DNA from: JANYIP01 sp031394045
GTDB taxonomy: Bacteria; Actinomycetota; Actinomycetes; Prado026
Assembly (NCBI GenBank): GCA_031394045.1
Contig: JANMWN010000326.1
Span: forward strand, 1-7,028
Length of the DNA stretch: 7,028 nt
Direction: 5' to 3'
The notes below the pieces were generated by a model. The model was not told the origin of the DNA. It worked only from the letters and a program-made list of their open reading frames with translations, and did not search any database. Of the stretch, positions 5,907 through 7,028 are shown one piece after another (within the stretch, counting starts at the first letter, position 1; every line of letters begins with the position of its first letter). Both the position numbers and the translations under genes were made by a program.

Positions 5907-5960
5907 GAGAGATAACTGTGCGACACGCTGTACAGAGCAGTGATCTCTCAAGATCGACTC
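5896..5960. repeat. Imperfect inverted repeat, 23-bp arms and 19-bp spacer
   Basis: The left arm at 5896-5918 and right arm at 5938-5960 match at 21 of 23 positions when one is reverse-complemented. The core, GATCTTGAGAGAT (5901-5913) against ATCTCTCAAGATC (5943-5955), is perfect over 13 bp. The spacer holds the palindrome CTGTACAG (5928-5935). Similarity resumes outside the arms: CCCGAATC at 5855-5862 against CCCGAATTC, read in reverse complement from 5961-5969. No U-run follows, so it fits an operator or RNA structure better than an intrinsic terminator. Confidence 0.85.
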
Positions 5961-5975
5961 GAATTCGGGCGCGGG

Positions 5976-7028
5976 TCAGGCGGGGCGGACGCTGCGCACC
6001 TGCCAGCCCCCGGCCGTGCCCCGTACGAGCTCGACCAGCCAGGAAGCCTGCGCTCGGGCCAGCCGCGAGGCAACGACCACACCGTCACTGGCCCGGACGA
6101 GGGCATACGCCGGCCGCTCGTCGACCACGCACAGCACCGCGAGGGAGGCTGACACCGAGACCGGGCGTACCGAACGGATCACCTGACGGAAGCCACTGGC
6201 GTTGACGCCGGCTGACGCCAGGGAGACCAGGGCGGCAGAGTCGCTGGCCAACGCCGCCGACCCCGGCGCGTCCACATCGGTGAGGGCCTCGCGGTCGCCG
6301 GTCGAGAAGGCCTCACCTCTCCGGTCGTCGAGGGCCGCCAGCTCCGCCATCCAGTCGACCGGCGCAGCCAGCGAAGGAGCCGACGCGCTGGAAGTCGAGG
6401 TCACGCTTGGGGTAGGGGTCGCGCTGGCCGGCGAAGCCGGTGGCGACGGCACCGGTACGGAGCGGGTCGAGCGGGCTGCGGACGTGGGCGCGCGGTCGGA
6501 CACCTGCGCCCACACGCTTCCCGCGACCACCGCGAGCGCGAGGGCCAGGACGGCACCAGCGGCGAGCGCGAGCCTTCGTCGTACCGGCGGGGTGAGGGAC
6601 CATCGGCGCACGAACGATGAGGCGGGGCGAGGGCGGAGGGTCGCCGCTGGAGTGGTGGCGGCCAGCTGCAACGGCTCGGGGGGTACGGCGGCGACCAGCC
6701 GGCGAACCAGCTCGGTGGCGGCCATGTGCTGGGCAGGGTCCGGCGATCCAGCCGCCGCGAGGGTCTGCGCCATCGCGGCGGGCACCGGAGCCTCGACCGC
6801 CTCCCCGAGGAGCCGGGCCAAGGCCACCACGTCGTCGGTCGCCTCGGTCGCCTCGGTCGCCTCGGTCGCCTCGGTCGCCTCGGTCGTCTCGGTCGTCTCG
6901 GTCGTCGGCACCATGCCGGCAAGGTCGAGGAACGGACGGCCGTCCGCGCCCAGGACGATCGCCGAGGAGCGGACCGCTCCGTGCGAGCGCCCAGCTGCGT
7001 GCAGCGCCGCCAACGCCCGGCCGACGGC
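5976..7028 (-). CDS. Membrane-anchored pseudokinase with extracytoplasmic NTF2-like domain (5' end missing)
   Basis: The 350 visible residues are open to the window edge; the kinase N-lobe lies outside. Residues 4-35 (ALAALHAAGRSHGAVRSS then GRPFLDLAG) align with kinase subdomains VIa-VII. The HRDxKPxN catalytic loop reads HGAVRSSAI, lacking the catalytic Asp and the metal-binding Asn, and DFG reads DLAG, so it should be catalytically dead. A TEA/TET repeat (residues about 42-64) stands in the activation-segment position, followed by DVVALARLLGEAV, the usual C-lobe helix. A single membrane helix (about 153-175) after RRR is followed by a Pro/Ser/Thr-rich linker (about 180-222). The domain from WMAELAALDDRRGEAF to GGWQVRSVRPA resembles SnoaL/NTF2-like folds. 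Topology is inferred as cytoplasmic pseudokinase and external sensor-like domain. The stop is TGA 5976-5978. The exporter gene follows on the same strand after the repeat-rich gap, so shared transcription is possible but not shown. The pseudokinase call rests on partial sequence. Confidence 0.75.
   Translation of the reverse strand, partial: AVGRALAALHAAGRSHGAVRSSAIVLGADGRPFLDLAGMVPTTETTETTEATEATEATEATEATDDVVALARLLGEAVEAPVPAAMAQTLAAAGSPDPAQHMAATELVRRLVAAVPPEPLQLAATTPAATLRPRPASSFVRRWSLTPPVRRRLALAAGAVLALALAVVAGSVWAQVSDRAPTSAARSTRSVPVPSPPASPASATPTPSVTSTSSASAPSLAAPVDWMAELAALDDRRGEAFSTGDREALTDVDAPGSAALASDSAALVSLASAGVNASGFRQVIRSVRPVSVSASLAVLCVVDERPAYALVRASDGVVVASRLARAQASWLVELVRGTAGGWQVRSVRPA
6837..6899 (-). 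repeat. Seven 9-bp tandem repeats encoding TEA/TET units in the pseudokinase
   Basis: Read on the plus strand, five copies of GGTCGCCTC (6837-6881) are followed by two of GGTCGTCTC (6882-6899) and a decayed unit. On the coding strand they give alternating Thr-Glu-Ala and Thr-Glu-Thr triplets. The tract is acidic and rich in Thr, is in frame, and lies where a kinase activation segment would be. Confidence 0.95.

Larger units (their letters stand above)
5830..5975 (-). promoter_or_regulatory. Intergenic region upstream of the exporter with nested repeats
   Basis: This 146-bp gap separates the stop of the pseudokinase gene from the exporter start, both on the minus strand. It is clearly more AT-rich than its surroundings at 5855-5968 and contains a tandem array and an inverted repeat (listed separately), so it is the obvious place for the exporter promoter and operator. 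A -10-like TTATCT reads on the minus strand at 5910-5915, but the -35 at normal spacing is poor. Confidence 0.55.

Noticed and set aside
5888..5916. Plus-strand sigma70-like promoter, TTGATC with 17-bp spacing to GATAAC
   Set aside because: The hexamers are acceptable, but it would transcribe antisense into the pseudokinase gene with no plus-strand gene to serve, and the -35 is part of the repeat. It is possible for an antisense RNA but unsupported.
5863..5960. CRISPR array
   Set aside because: The repeats are 11 bp and directly adjacent, with no spacers, and no cas gene is present.
5896..5960. Rho-independent terminator for the pseudokinase gene
   Set aside because: The stem is long and only moderately GC-rich, has a 19-nt loop and is not followed by a U-run on the minus strand.
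7011..7013. TTG start codon for the pseudokinase gene
   Set aside because: The frame continues to the window edge, and the kinase-like sequence clearly begins upstream (ALAALH), so this is an internal leucine of a truncated gene.

Overview
The window comes from a high-GC Gram-positive bacterium, almost certainly an actinobacterium. Codon third positions are overwhelmingly G or C, two genes start with GTG, and the gene order (M17 leucyl aminopeptidase, dihydrolipoamide dehydrogenase, two-lipoyl-domain E2, TIGR01777-type epimerase) resembles the pepB-ephD-dlaT-Rv2216 region of Mycobacterium tuberculosis. A Nocardioides-like or other Propionibacteriales genome is my best guess, but it is not proven here.

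Layout. Positions 1-137 hold the 3' end of a leucyl aminopeptidase gene on the + strand. It converges, with only 7 bp between stop codons, on a small conserved protein of 114 aa on the - strand (145-489). A 195-bp divergent spacer carrying a GNRA-type hairpin leads into lpd (685-2073, E3). A 98-bp gap containing five 10-bp repeats follows, then the E2 acyltransferase gene (2172-3917) and a short gap to the TIGR01777/YfcH-like epimerase (3976-4860). On the - strand, converging on the epimerase, is a ten-helix EamA/RhtA-like exporter (core 4900-5829). To its right, also on the - strand, is a membrane-anchored pseudokinase with an extracytoplasmic NTF2-like domain (5976 to the window edge, 5' end missing). 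The 146 bp between these two holds four perfect 11-bp repeats inside a large inverted repeat.

How the genes work together. lpd and the E2 gene make the E3 and E2 parts of 2-oxoacid dehydrogenase complexes (pyruvate and probably 2-oxoglutarate); no E1 gene is present. The epimerase and aminopeptidase are customary neighbours with no proven role in the complex. The exporter and pseudokinase look like an unrelated module on the opposite strand.

Unusual points. The exporter has no in-frame stop after its last helix: its frame stays open through the whole epimerase gene, antisense and in codon register, to a stop at 3868. A degenerate 5-bp repeat sits at exactly this junction. Five tandem arrays with units of 5, 9, 10, 11 and 12 bp lie within about 4.8 kb, three of them in or at the edges of coding sequence. 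I see no CRISPR array, tRNA, rRNA, insertion sequence or integrase. This is mostly housekeeping DNA with several odd local structures, not an evident new defence or mobile system.
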